A stretch of 43,406 nt of DNA. Origin: a virus. The stretch is taken from positions 1 to 43,406 of IMG/VR virus record IMGVR_UViG_3300017706_000454, one strand, 5' to 3'. Position 1 is the first letter of the stretch. Every line of letters begins with the position of its first letter. The notes beneath the pieces are model-generated. The model made no database searches. It was not told where the DNA came from and worked only from the letters and a program-made list of their open reading frames with translations. The position numbers and the translations under genes are program-made. Positions 26,319 through 35,245 of the stretch are shown here, piece after piece.

Positions 26319-26503
26319 TTACTCATCTCTTTGATAGTGTTTTGAATTAGAACCATAGCAGATTCTAGCTTCTGTATTCTTGCTTCTAATCCTTTGATAT
26401 ATTTATCTTGATTTCTCTTCACAACAGCTTTTTTATACTCAGCAACATCAGAATTTACAATACCCGAACCACTTTCTGACCTGATAAATGTATGCTGTTT
26501 CAT
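26315..26503 (-). CDS. Small coiled-coil protein, unknown function
   Basis: 62 aa. The N-terminal third has FIRSESGSGIVNSDVAEYKK (6-25), resembling small proteins of marine T4-like phages with an IxNTDDxxY motif. The rest (about 28-62) is a likely amphipathic helix or coiled coil (LEARIQKLESAMVLIQNTI). It starts 1 base after the stop of the DUF4815 gene and overlaps the collar-fibre start by 4 bases (ATGA), so it is translated with them. A role in fibre assembly or attachment is possible from position only. Resemblance to known small phage proteins is from memory. Confidence 0.72.
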   Translation of the reverse strand: MKQHTFIRSESGSGIVNSDVAEYKKAVVKRNQDKYIKGLEARIQKLESAMVLIQNTIKEMSK

Positions 26504-26504
26504 A

Positions 26505-29500
26505 TTAAGTTACCGCCAAAGCCTTGAAGTCATATATCATAGGCGCCAAGTTAATATCTGGTGTTATATTCTTCAGTGCAGGTGTATCTAACTCACTAGT
26601 TGAAGCATGACGCAAAACTAATCTTATCTGGAAAGTCGTAAAGTCATTTGTATGAACTGCTTCGTCAAGATCATATTGATACTCACGATAATCGTAAACA
26701 TTACTCGTGTTCGAGTATAGGTCTGGATTAGCATTGGTTAACTTCTTCCAATCAGTTGATGTGGATGCCGATGTTGTATTGGTCGCTTTTTTGTCAGCTT
26801 CCGCATTGTTAGGATACACAAATCTTCCATACACATCTACAAATGTTCCTACTGGTCTATAAGCATTAATCAAAACTCTTAGTCCCTTAGCAGGCAGTTT
26901 ATCATTTAGAATAACTTCTTTAGAAATCCAGTTAGAAGTCGTAGCTTCACTACTAGACACATTATACTGATAAACATTTAACTCAGCCATGTCTGTGTCT
27001 AGAACAGGAGTAACAGTAGATATTGAACTGTCTAGAGAAACTTTAATTCTAAAGTCATCTTTAGTATCAGAGTCTGCAATCTGCTTACTCTTACTCTTAA
27101 TCACTCTTAAATTATTTGGAGTGTAAACATTAGCATTAGATGATATTGGCTTATCGAGAACACTTTCACCACCAACCACTTTATTCAACTCTAAAGTAGA
27201 TGAAGTGTTTGTGCTATTATCAACTTGAATCTGTGGTTGGAAGTAAGAAACCTTTTCCGAATCCACTGTAGTTATCTTAGCAGAAGCACCAGAACTAACA
27301 CCATTAATAACTTGATCATTTGGTCTTGCTGTGCCATTGAATCCAGTAATCGTTGCTTGAGTTGCAACAAACTGTACACCAAAAGCAGGAGTTACAGTAT
27401 TTGGTACACCTGCTGATCTCCATGCATTTGTTATTTCAGATTCTGTTCCTTGATTACCAACAGTTACAATAGTGTATGTATTACCTGAAATCAACTGCCC
27501 CGCACCAAAACCAATAGTAACAGGTGGATTGCTATCCAAGTAGTTACCTGATCTAGCTGAACTTCCAGTTAAATGTAGCTTAGAAAACTCTCTAGGATTG
27601 TAATAAGAGACAACTCCGGCAACACATCTTTTAACTGTAACACTTGCGCCAAAGTCAGCAGTCGAATAAACAGTATATGGGTCTTCTAAAGTAAACACAG
27701 TATTAGTACCGTCTGTTCTGTTACTTAGAATTTTAGTCACAACTTGTTTACTTGCTAAGTTGATATTATCACTTTGTATCAGAACAAAGTCTCCATCATT
27801 AAAGTCATAAGCAGAAGTACCAAGCTGTGAAGTTAAAATACTTATTTCATTTGGATTAGCAGAATCAGCACCACCAACAGTCATAGCAAAAGAACGATCA
27901 TCTGTAAGAGTATACGCCAACTCACCATCTTGGAAATGAACTACTTTAGTAGTATCTACTTCTGGAGTGGTTTGCGTACCATTCTCTCTAATCGTCAAGA
28001 ACTCAACATTATTTGGAACTAGTTCTACTGATCCAGTGCTTTCGAAGTCGTGTCTATTAATAGTAAACTTAAGGTCCTCATCTTGATAAGAACGCCATGC
28101 GCTATCGTTAGTAGATGTAAACAATGCACCATCACCCCAGTCATTTGTCACTGAAACAGATTTAGCAGTTGCACCTTCTGACAAACTAGTCTCACCCACT
28201 TTACAAGTATAGATTAGATACTCTGGTGAATTTCCATCTGGTATTACGACAAATGCGTATTCAGTATCAGTCTTCAGTTTTACTGGATTATCAAACTTAA
28301 AGTTAGTTGGGCTTGTTCCATTATCAGAAACTAATATCTGATCAGTAGAAGGGTTTAAGTTTTTCTCAGCAAAAGGAAGTACATTTTTAGATGGATATCC
28401 GTTTTGACTTTCTCTAATTTGCATAGTTACGCCAGTTGTAGCCGCGGCACGTTTAAAGAATACATCAATATCACTTATATAAACATAGTCTGCACCCTTA
28501 GATGCGGCAGATTTAACTCTAAATGTCTGAGCAATCGGATCTTTAGCAAATTGTTGGAATCTTCTTTCAACTATACTTGTTTCGGTGTCGAAGTCAAGAG
28601 TTCTGGTTGTTGTATTAACTTCAGTCTTGTTAACAGCAAAGTTATAACCTCTAAATGTGCTTCTTCCATAAGAAGTTGACCCAGACTCAATTGATCCATA
28701 CTGATCAACATCAGCAATCTCTAAAACATTTTCACCAACAAAGAAAGATTCAGAAGGCATATGGAAGTATGCGGCTAAACGACCTTGAGCGTCAGTTCTA
28801 ACTGCATTACCTTTATTGTTTGCGTGACCACTACGAACATCAATTGCTCTCATACTATCACCAACAGCACCTGGAGATACATGAGAATTAACATCTTTCT
28901 CATCGAACCAGAAGTAGTGTCTAGTATTTGGTCTTAAACCACTCACAAGAACTCTAATTATTTGCGCTTTTAAGTAAGGCTTCATATTGACATCTGTGAC
29001 AAAGTTACCAACAGCCTGAGAAAGCGTATTCTCTTTTGATGTCAAAGAAGTCACTTCAGTGGTTTCAAGCATATTCAAAGTATACCAACGATTTGCAAGC
29101 GACCAACTTTCTAGTTCAGTTGTCGGCTCACTTTCTCTTGTAAGTGGTAAAAATTCTTGTATGTTTTCTACCAAATCCATCATCTGAGAGGCAAAGTCTA
29201 TTTCTATATCGACCTTAGGGTTTTGAATAACATCATAACCACTAACAAATTTTGGATAGATACCAACATTACCTTTATAGTTGTAGTAACTAGATACACA
29301 GTTTCTGAAGTTTGTTGCAAATGGTTGATTTACAAAAGATACTTGACCACTCTGTTCTATTGTAGTGACTTCATCAAACTTATTCAGAGTCAAAGTATCA
29401 GACACATTAGTAGCAGTATCAACTTTCAGATCAATTGGGAACTGTTTAACCGAAGGCATTGTAACAGTTTTAGTCTTGTTAATAGAAGCACTGAATTGAG

Positions 29501-32243
29501 CATCATTCAAGTCTGCGCCTCTTAAAGTTTCAAAATTATCTACTAAGATACCATTCTTAAATCTATCAGTTCCATCTGCTCCAGTGACTATGAGATTTTT
29601 GGCATTCATTTCTGACATAGTTAGCGCAACGGCTTCAGTCAGAACATCAATCTTCATCTCTAAGTTTTCAATATCTTTCATCGTATAATTTTTAGTCTTC
29701 ATACTCTTAATAGAGATTGAATCATTTCCTTGAACAGAAATTGTATTGCCCGGATTGATGATTTCAGCAATTTCGTATTGTCTTTCTATTTTTGGTTTTA
29801 CTGGTGCCTCAGCTTCGTCACCCTTAACCAATTTAATAGCACCATACTCATCCAAAACAACACTGTCTATTCTATTCAGATAATACTCTTGAGTGCTGTT
29901 GATTGTAGAGTTATTCGCAAACTGAGCATAACTTAATATACGAGTAATCTCCGTTGAAACTGGTAAAGCATTATTTGGGCTAGTGTTAACAGTAACTTTC
30001 TTTTTAGCATACGGTCTTAGATCGTAGCAGTTGAATAAGTTATAAACAGAAAAGTCTTTTGCGGCATACTGAGGAACTAAGTGCTTGTTGGGCACATTAG
30101 TATAACTGTCAGCAGTCAGGTAACCATTAACATTCGTTCTTTCTAGATATCTTATCTCAACAATCAAGCTGTTAGATGATGGAATACTTGCACCAGACTT
30201 TAGCTGTATGTAAGACAGGTCATAGAACGCATCTTTTTGATTGGTTCTTAGTTTAAACTTAGATGACACATCAACAAGAGAGTCTGTCGTAGACAACGGA
30301 TCTGTGTCCATTAAAACTCTAACAACTTGTATTACATTTGGAACACCCAAAGTAGCAATACGAGAAGTTGGATCATAAGTAGTTTTAATATATCCAGTTA
30401 ACTCTTCTAAAGTATCTTCAGTTGTGTTAGACTTTACTCTATTATAATATAGGTGTTCAATAGTTGCAGTTGCGCCTAAAGAACTAAATGTAACAGTAAT
30501 GCCATCGCTTTCACCGCTACTATCAGTGTCAGCAAGTTGAACAACACCACTAGGTGAGTATATATCTCCACTAGAAATAGCGACAATATCATCAGACCTT
30601 ATTGGAACACCATCAGCAGAGGCGGCAACTGTAGTTGAGTTAGAAGAAAGAGTTATATTGTCAACTCTAACTCTTTCTACTAAATTTGTATTTGAAATTG
30701 ACTTAACGCTACCCTTACCAGTATCAAATACCATACAACCAGAAGAAATATTCTGTTGACCAGTAGGTTGACTGTTAGAATCAAGTTTTAGTGTCACTCG
30801 ATCATTGCCTGCAGTATAGCCTTGTAGACCTAGATGAGTAGGTGCTGTTGCTTCTTGACCTGCGTTCTTTTCTACATTGAAAACAAATATCTTACCTGCT
30901 GATATGTTTCTAACACAACAAGTACCAATTGTTGTTGTATTATTTAAAAGTACATATCTATTAAGTAGATTTGTTCCTGAATCACCATCAAGTTTGAAGT
31001 CAATCAGTTGTTGAGCGTTTGCTCCATTAAACTCATAATGCTGATCATAACTAACACTAGTTACTTGATTTGCTTTTGTTTGCGTTGAAGTAACTTTGTC
31101 AAGAGTAATTTTGTTAGCAGAAACATTTCTAACTTCTTTACCGAAGACGTATGCTTTACCCGGCGAGATAGAAACTTGAGCAACAGTTTCTTGTGCGCCT
31201 AAACTATTGGTAATCGATACTGGCGACTCAAGAGTTGCTTCTAAACCATCAACAACATAGTTTCCAGATTCTTCGTAAGTTCTTTTTGATAACTCTTCTC
31301 CCAATAGGCTATATTGAGTATAGTCACGAAGTCTAATTTGCTTACCATCTTTATATCTGATTAGAGAGAAAAACTCACTTGGCTCACTTGTAGCCGGAAA
31401 CGAAACTAGTTTTGGAACTAACTGAAGTCTGTCTGCACCCGGTGCATTGTAGTTATTATAGCCAGCCGCATTATCCAAAAGACTTGAATCTTGATTAGAG
31501 TTAACAATATTTTCTTCAGTGGTGAAACCAACAGATACTGGATTTATAATCGAAGAGTTAACTGGGTCTTGCCCAGGAATATTACTGTATCTAGTAACAA
31601 CTGTGAATTGTCTATCGACAAACAAGAAGTGACCTTTCTGATAGATAACACCTGGCTCACAAGACACACCAAACGCTCTACCGACATGACCCGCATCTTC
31701 GTGCGCTGTAAATGTTATTGGGCTTCCATCTGAGGTTACTGCATTTTCGTTGCTATCTAAAAGAGAAAGAGTTTCGTTTGCACCGAATTGTTTTACATCA
31801 GAAGTTCCTGAAGCATCTTGACTTGTGTTTAGATAGTTAATGTAAAAGGTTTTTAGATTTGGAGCAGAAGTCTCAAATCCAGTAAGACCCTTAATGATCT
31901 CTGCTTTTAGACCAGAAGTACCTTGAAGTATGAATCTAGTCGATGAGCCATCGCTTGCGAAAACTTCATCGTATATTGTGGGATTAGTAAAACCAACTTG
32001 ATCTTTTAGCTTAACATAAAATAAATCGTCACGAGCAGTTAAGTTAACACCGCTAATGATAGTACCTTCTTTATATACATTAGACCCAAACCGTTCTACT
32101 TGCTTTTGTAGAATAGTTTGAAGCTGAGTCAGTTCTCTTGCCTGTACTGCTTTTGATGGTTGAAACAAAACACGATTAAACTGTTTCGTCTCATCGAAAT
32201 CATCGTAGTACGGATCTACATTTAAGTCTTTGTTGATACCCAT
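26505..32243 (-). CDS. DUF4815 baseplate / tail structural protein (1912 aa)
   Basis: 1912 aa, the largest gene here. The N-terminus (NKDLNVDPYYDDFDETKQFN, 4-23; VLFQPSKAVQARELTQLQTI, 25-44; then VERFGSNVYKEGT) is the diagnostic start of the DUF4815 family, found in phage baseplate/tail clusters. The family-like region seems to run through the first 700 or so residues. At about 1235-1350 is a beta-sandwich-like segment (PIAQTFRV, IDVFFKRA, QIRESQNGYPSKNVLPF, YAFVVIPDGNSPEYL) often seen in T4-like structural proteins. Near the C-terminus a Y-x-I/W module is followed by a GxxVINGVSSGASAKI unit. Function is unproven; a wedge-associated fibre or collar role is inferred from its place between gp8 and the fibres. 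Good ribosome-binding site (AGGGAAAGAG). Confidence 0.82.
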   Translation of the reverse strand: MGINKDLNVDPYYDDFDETKQFNRVLFQPSKAVQARELTQLQTILQKQVERFGSNVYKEGTIISGVNLTARDDLFYVKLKDQVGFTNPTIYDEVFASDGSSTRFILQGTSGLKAEIIKGLTGFETSAPNLKTFYINYLNTSQDASGTSDVKQFGANETLSLLDSNENAVTSDGSPITFTAHEDAGHVGRAFGVSCEPGVIYQKGHFLFVDRQFTVVTRYSNIPGQDPVNSSIINPVSVGFTTEENIVNSNQDSSLLDNAAGYNNYNAPGADRLQLVPKLVSFPATSEPSEFFSLIRYKDGKQIRLRDYTQYSLLGEELSKRTYEESGNYVVDGLEATLESPVSITNSLGAQETVAQVSISPGKAYVFGKEVRNVSANKITLDKVTSTQTKANQVTSVSYDQHYEFNGANAQQLIDFKLDGDSGTNLLNRYVLLNNTTTIGTCCVRNISAGKIFVFNVEKNAGQEATAPTHLGLQGYTAGNDRVTLKLDSNSQPTGQQNISSGCMVFDTGKGSVKSISNTNLVERVRVDNITLSSNSTTVAASADGVPIRSDDIVAISSGDIYSPSGVVQLADTDSSGESDGITVTFSSLGATATIEHLYYNRVKSNTTEDTLEELTGYIKTTYDPTSRIATLGVPNVIQVVRVLMDTDPLSTTDSLVDVSSKFKLRTNQKDAFYDLSYIQLKSGASIPSSNSLIVEIRYLERTNVNGYLTADSYTNVPNKHLVPQYAAKDFSVYNLFNCYDLRPYAKKKVTVNTSPNNALPVSTEITRILSYAQFANNSTINSTQEYYLNRIDSVVLDEYGAIKLVKGDEAEAPVKPKIERQYEIAEIINPGNTISVQGNDSISIKSMKTKNYTMKDIENLEMKIDVLTEAVALTMSEMNAKNLIVTGADGTDRFKNGILVDNFETLRGADLNDAQFSASINKTKTVTMPSVKQFPIDLKVDTATNVSDTLTLNKFDEVTTIEQSGQVSFVNQPFATNFRNCVSSYYNYKGNVGIYPKFVSGYDVIQNPKVDIEIDFASQMMDLVENIQEFLPLTRESEPTTELESWSLANRWYTLNMLETTEVTSLTSKENTLSQAVGNFVTDVNMKPYLKAQIIRVLVSGLRPNTRHYFWFDEKDVNSHVSPGAVGDSMRAIDVRSGHANNKGNAVRTDAQGRLAAYFHMPSESFFVGENVLEIADVDQYGSIESGSTSYGRSTFRGYNFAVNKTEVNTTTRTLDFDTETSIVERRFQQFAKDPIAQTFRVKSAASKGADYVYISDIDVFFKRAAATTGVTMQIRESQNGYPSKNVLPFAEKNLNPSTDQILVSDNGTSPTNFKFDNPVKLKTDTEYAFVVIPDGNSPEYLIYTCKVGETSLSEGATAKSVSVTNDWGDGALFTSTNDSAWRSYQDEDLKFTINRHDFESTGSVELVPNNVEFLTIRENGTQTTPEVDTTKVVHFQDGELAYTLTDDRSFAMTVGGADSANPNEISILTSQLGTSAYDFNDGDFVLIQSDNINLASKQVVTKILSNRTDGTNTVFTLEDPYTVYSTADFGASVTVKRCVAGVVSYYNPREFSKLHLTGSSARSGNYLDSNPPVTIGFGAGQLISGNTYTIVTVGNQGTESEITNAWRSAGVPNTVTPAFGVQFVATQATITGFNGTARPNDQVINGVSSGASAKITTVDSEKVSYFQPQIQVDNSTNTSSTLELNKVVGGESVLDKPISSNANVYTPNNLRVIKSKSKQIADSDTKDDFRIKVSLDSSISTVTPVLDTDMAELNVYQYNVSSSEATTSNWISKEVILNDKLPAKGLRVLINAYRPVGTFVDVYGRFVYPNNAEADKKATNTTSASTSTDWKKLTNANPDLYSNTSNVYDYREYQYDLDEAVHTNDFTTFQIRLVLRHASTSELDTPALKNITPDINLAPMIYDFKALAVT
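27352..27500 (-). repeat. Y-x-I/W module copy in the DUF4815 protein
   Basis: Encodes LISGNTYTIVTVGNQ, then AWRSAGV and FGVQFVATQ: Y-x-I, G, W, G and terminal F-x-A. It is directly followed by a GxSxGAxA unit resembling the GExITG module of gp13. Confidence 0.55.
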
Positions 32244-32260
32244 TTGTTATTCTCTTTCCC

Positions 32261-34258
32261 TTAAAAATCAAACGTGAACTTTATTTTTTCTGTTTTTTCT
32301 GCTTCTCTGGTAATAGGAGCGAAATCTATGAAATGTAAAAGATCACCGCTATATACTTCGTACTCACCGTAATTAATTGTATGTGCTGTTTCATTATTTA
32401 TACTGATCGTTGACGACTCCTTTTCCTTAATATAAAATATACCTTTCTGGAATTTATGTTGAAAGTTTCCATAGTAGTCAACTAATGAGATTTTTGTATT
32501 ACCATCTGTGTTCGCAGGTGTCGTTACTAGGTGTACATTATTTACATGAGAATGAACCTGATGAACTCTAGCAGATATCACTTCTATATTATAGTCATAA
32601 TCTGCATCGTTTACATCTACTTTATCTACAACATAAGCAACCTGAGCAATTTTACTTCCATCAAGATTTGCTATATTAGAATTTAAAGTAAACACTGTAC
32701 CAATGTTCGAATCAGCCGCACCTATATTAGTAAAATCTTGCGTTGACATATTTCCACTGTCAACTATTGTATAGCTTTGCCCCTGAACTGCAAGCCTTAA
32801 GTCAATTGTTTTTATGTACTGTTCAATGTAGTTGTCAGCAGATATCTTGGCTGTTGCGTCTCCTTGAACTAGAATATTAAGCCTATTATCAATTCTATGA
32901 TTTGCTAGGTTGTTAGTTGGAATAGTAGAAGAACCACTAGCATCAGATATTAGTGGATTTTTAACCAAACCAACTACTGTGTATGTGTTTGCCTTTGGTG
33001 TCTCTATATTTTGTCCACTGAAGTTTGTAACAACCGACAGTCTACTCATAGCAAGTTCTGAAATAGGATCAGAGCCATGTCCACCTTTTGGCGAAACAAC
33101 TGCTCTGAGAATGGTTTGCTGACCACTAGCTAAAACAGAACTTTTCAACAATGGTGGATACACGACTTGTGCTGTAGCTGTTTTATAATTTTCTCCTCTA
33201 GACTCAAACGCAATCTGTTTTAGAGTTCCGTTTTGATCAAGAACACCATAAGCCTTACAGGTGAAAGATAGTTTTGGCGTAACACTTGTGTTAAATCCAA
33301 GTGTACTGTTACTCACTAATATCTTGATAACCAACTGACACTGAATTGCGCCATTTGAATCGGGAGTAAATGAATCAGTCGTGTCACCTGTTCTTACAGT
33401 TAATTTTAGATTATTTTGAATTGTTTCAGAAGCAATCACATCATACAGTTTACCAGAAGTGTTATGCCTCAAGTACATATTTCGATATGCATTTGGTTGA
33501 ACATACAAACCTCTTCCAGTTAGTGCTGTTGTGCTTACAGTAATCTCTCTAACGCCAGATGTAGAAGTTGCTTTTGACTGAATTGTTTGTACGCTTGACG
33601 AGTCTGCTTGCGATGTAGCGGCGCCGAATAAATACTGGTTAAATTGTCCGATTGGTGTTGATTCAATTTCAATTCTAGATATGTCTTCTTTTGCATTTGT
33701 TACAACATCAGGATCACCATAACCACCACCATTTTCAGTAAACAATGGCAGAGGTAGACTATTTGCAGTTCTGTAAAGTTGAGCATCTGCACCTTTAACA
33801 GTAAACATATATTGCCAAACATATCCATCTTGTGTGGTTACTATTCTATAGTTTTTAGCATCAACAGAACCCGGGACTTCATCAGAAGCAGTTGCGTTAT
33901 TATTATTCAAGCACTTCAAGACCATAAAGTCTTCACTCTGATCTTCTTGTACTGTAACGTACATATTCAGTTGTTCAATATCTTTGGTATCATCGTATTC
34001 GTCATACACAGTTCCTCGTAGCCAAGGCTTTTCAAAAAACATATATCTGGCATTATCTTGGGTTACTCTGTTAGCAAATATAACTCTTTTCTGAAAATCT
34101 CTTTTATCAAACTGTGTGTTTGTTATGGTCGATTCTTGATCAAACTCTGTAGCACTAAGAGACGTTGAAGCCATAACATAATAGTTATCACTAGCAAGCG
34201 AATCAAACAAACTATGAGTTGTCTCTGTTTTAAAATTTTCTGTAATAATTTTTGTCAT
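32261..34258 (-). CDS. gp8: gp8-like baseplate wedge protein
   Basis: 665 aa, about twice T4 gp8 (334 aa). Similarities to T4 gp8 visible by eye are the N-terminal TENFKTETTHSLFDSL pattern, the DGYVWQYMFTV segment at about residues 149-159 (T4 has DGYVWEYLFEI), and the end SGDLLHFIDFAPI...EKIKFTFDF (T4 has SGEMIYMENRPPI...EINILFTF). gp8 is a dimeric wedge subunit bound to gp7 and gp10. The extra length includes a Y-x-I/W module (QSYTIVDSGNMSTQDFTNIG, then GTVFTLNSN) absent from T4. The position after the gp7-like gene agrees with T4 order. Ribosome-binding site GGAAAAA. Confidence 0.8.
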   Translation of the reverse strand: MTKIITENFKTETTHSLFDSLASDNYYVMASTSLSATEFDQESTITNTQFDKRDFQKRVIFANRVTQDNARYMFFEKPWLRGTVYDEYDDTKDIEQLNMYVTVQEDQSEDFMVLKCLNNNNATASDEVPGSVDAKNYRIVTTQDGYVWQYMFTVKGADAQLYRTANSLPLPLFTENGGGYGDPDVVTNAKEDISRIEIESTPIGQFNQYLFGAATSQADSSSVQTIQSKATSTSGVREITVSTTALTGRGLYVQPNAYRNMYLRHNTSGKLYDVIASETIQNNLKLTVRTGDTTDSFTPDSNGAIQCQLVIKILVSNSTLGFNTSVTPKLSFTCKAYGVLDQNGTLKQIAFESRGENYKTATAQVVYPPLLKSSVLASGQQTILRAVVSPKGGHGSDPISELAMSRLSVVTNFSGQNIETPKANTYTVVGLVKNPLISDASGSSTIPTNNLANHRIDNRLNILVQGDATAKISADNYIEQYIKTIDLRLAVQGQSYTIVDSGNMSTQDFTNIGAADSNIGTVFTLNSNIANLDGSKIAQVAYVVDKVDVNDADYDYNIEVISARVHQVHSHVNNVHLVTTPANTDGNTKISLVDYYGNFQHKFQKGIFYIKEKESSTISINNETAHTINYGEYEVYSGDLLHFIDFAPITREAEKTEKIKFTFDF
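32672..32793 (-). repeat. Y-x-I/W module copy in the gp8-like protein
   Basis: Encodes AVQGQSYTIVDSG, then DFTNIGAADSN and GTVFTLNSN. The usual W is F here. It is an insertion relative to T4 gp8, as far as can be judged by eye. Confidence 0.55.
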
Positions 34259-34276
34259 TATTTTTTTCCGAATACG

Positions 34277-35245
34277 TTATTCATAAGAACGTGGCTGTTT
34301 ACTGCTTCTACCCACAACATATGGATATGCCGGCACTGTTGGAACTGCATCTCCACCACCTGCTTGTTCAAAAGTTAAGAAGTAAGCATACGTTCCTGTT
34401 TTAAAATCTGGTGTTATACAATATCTTCCATTAAATGCATCGAGTGTCCCTGTCTGTGGCTTGATTTCATAATCTTCGATGTAGATGCCAGGAGTATTCG
34501 AAACTCTTGCTGAGTTCGAAAATATAGGATCAGTGGGGTCTCTTAATCCCCATGTACTAAGCATCTGAACAACATTCGAAGTTGGGTCTAATGGATTCTG
34601 ATATCCAAAAGGACCGTAGATTGGAAACCCATCAAGAGCCCAACCAATTATTTTAGAATGTCCTTCACCAAAAACAACACCATCATGAGTGACAGACTCG
34701 TGCTTTAAGTAATCAGAACCAACTTTAGTTCCACTATAATATGTGCTTGAATTTACAAAAAGCATATTTGGGTCTGTAGGATTACTAAACCCTTTATAGT
34801 TAAACAGACCATTTCGATATCTATATTCACCATTTACTTCTGGGCGACCACCACACTGATCAAGCATAGTGTTGTAAGTTGGATTACCCAAGTTAAATGT
34901 TAAGTCAGCACCAGAGTTTGATCCATCGGTCTGATGCGTCTTTGAGCCTGCTGTGTAAATTACTGCTCCATTTATAGCTACACCCACTGGTGTGTCTTCT
35001 TCAACTACCTGACTAGACTGAGCGTATACGTCTCTATCACCTGCTCGATACGTTATATTGTATACTTTGCTAGGTTGCCGATCTTGGATTGAATTATATC
35101 CTGATCTTACATCACCAAAAGTTCTAGTTCCACCAGTATTTATAGGCTGACCTGCTACGACATTAAATCTAGCATCATCCAATTGAGCGGCGCCAGCTTT
35201 AGCAGGAAACGGATCGCCATCGCTTGTAATTTTTAATATAGCCAT
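34277..35245 (-). CDS. YHYH-domain structural protein with lost histidine motifs
   Basis: 322 aa. The C-terminal two thirds follow the YHYH domain layout: DQCGGRPEVNGEYRYRNG (129-146), HSKIIGWALDGFPIYGPFGY (196-215), LDAFNGRYCITPDF (268-281), GTYAYFLT (284-291) and PAYPYVVG (305-312). In typical members the first and fourth blocks read GxYHYH. Here they read EYRYR and TYAYF, so the histidine pairs that name the domain are gone. Function of YHYH domains in phage is not established; the gene lies between wedge genes gp7 and gp8, which suggests a baseplate part. The start overlaps the gp7-like stop by 1 base (TAATG). Confidence 0.82.
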   Translation of the reverse strand: MAILKITSDGDPFPAKAGAAQLDDARFNVVAGQPINTGGTRTFGDVRSGYNSIQDRQPSKVYNITYRAGDRDVYAQSSQVVEEDTPVGVAINGAVIYTAGSKTHQTDGSNSGADLTFNLGNPTYNTMLDQCGGRPEVNGEYRYRNGLFNYKGFSNPTDPNMLFVNSSTYYSGTKVGSDYLKHESVTHDGVVFGEGHSKIIGWALDGFPIYGPFGYQNPLDPTSNVVQMLSTWGLRDPTDPIFSNSARVSNTPGIYIEDYEIKPQTGTLDAFNGRYCITPDFKTGTYAYFLTFEQAGGGDAVPTVPAYPYVVGRSSKQPRSYE

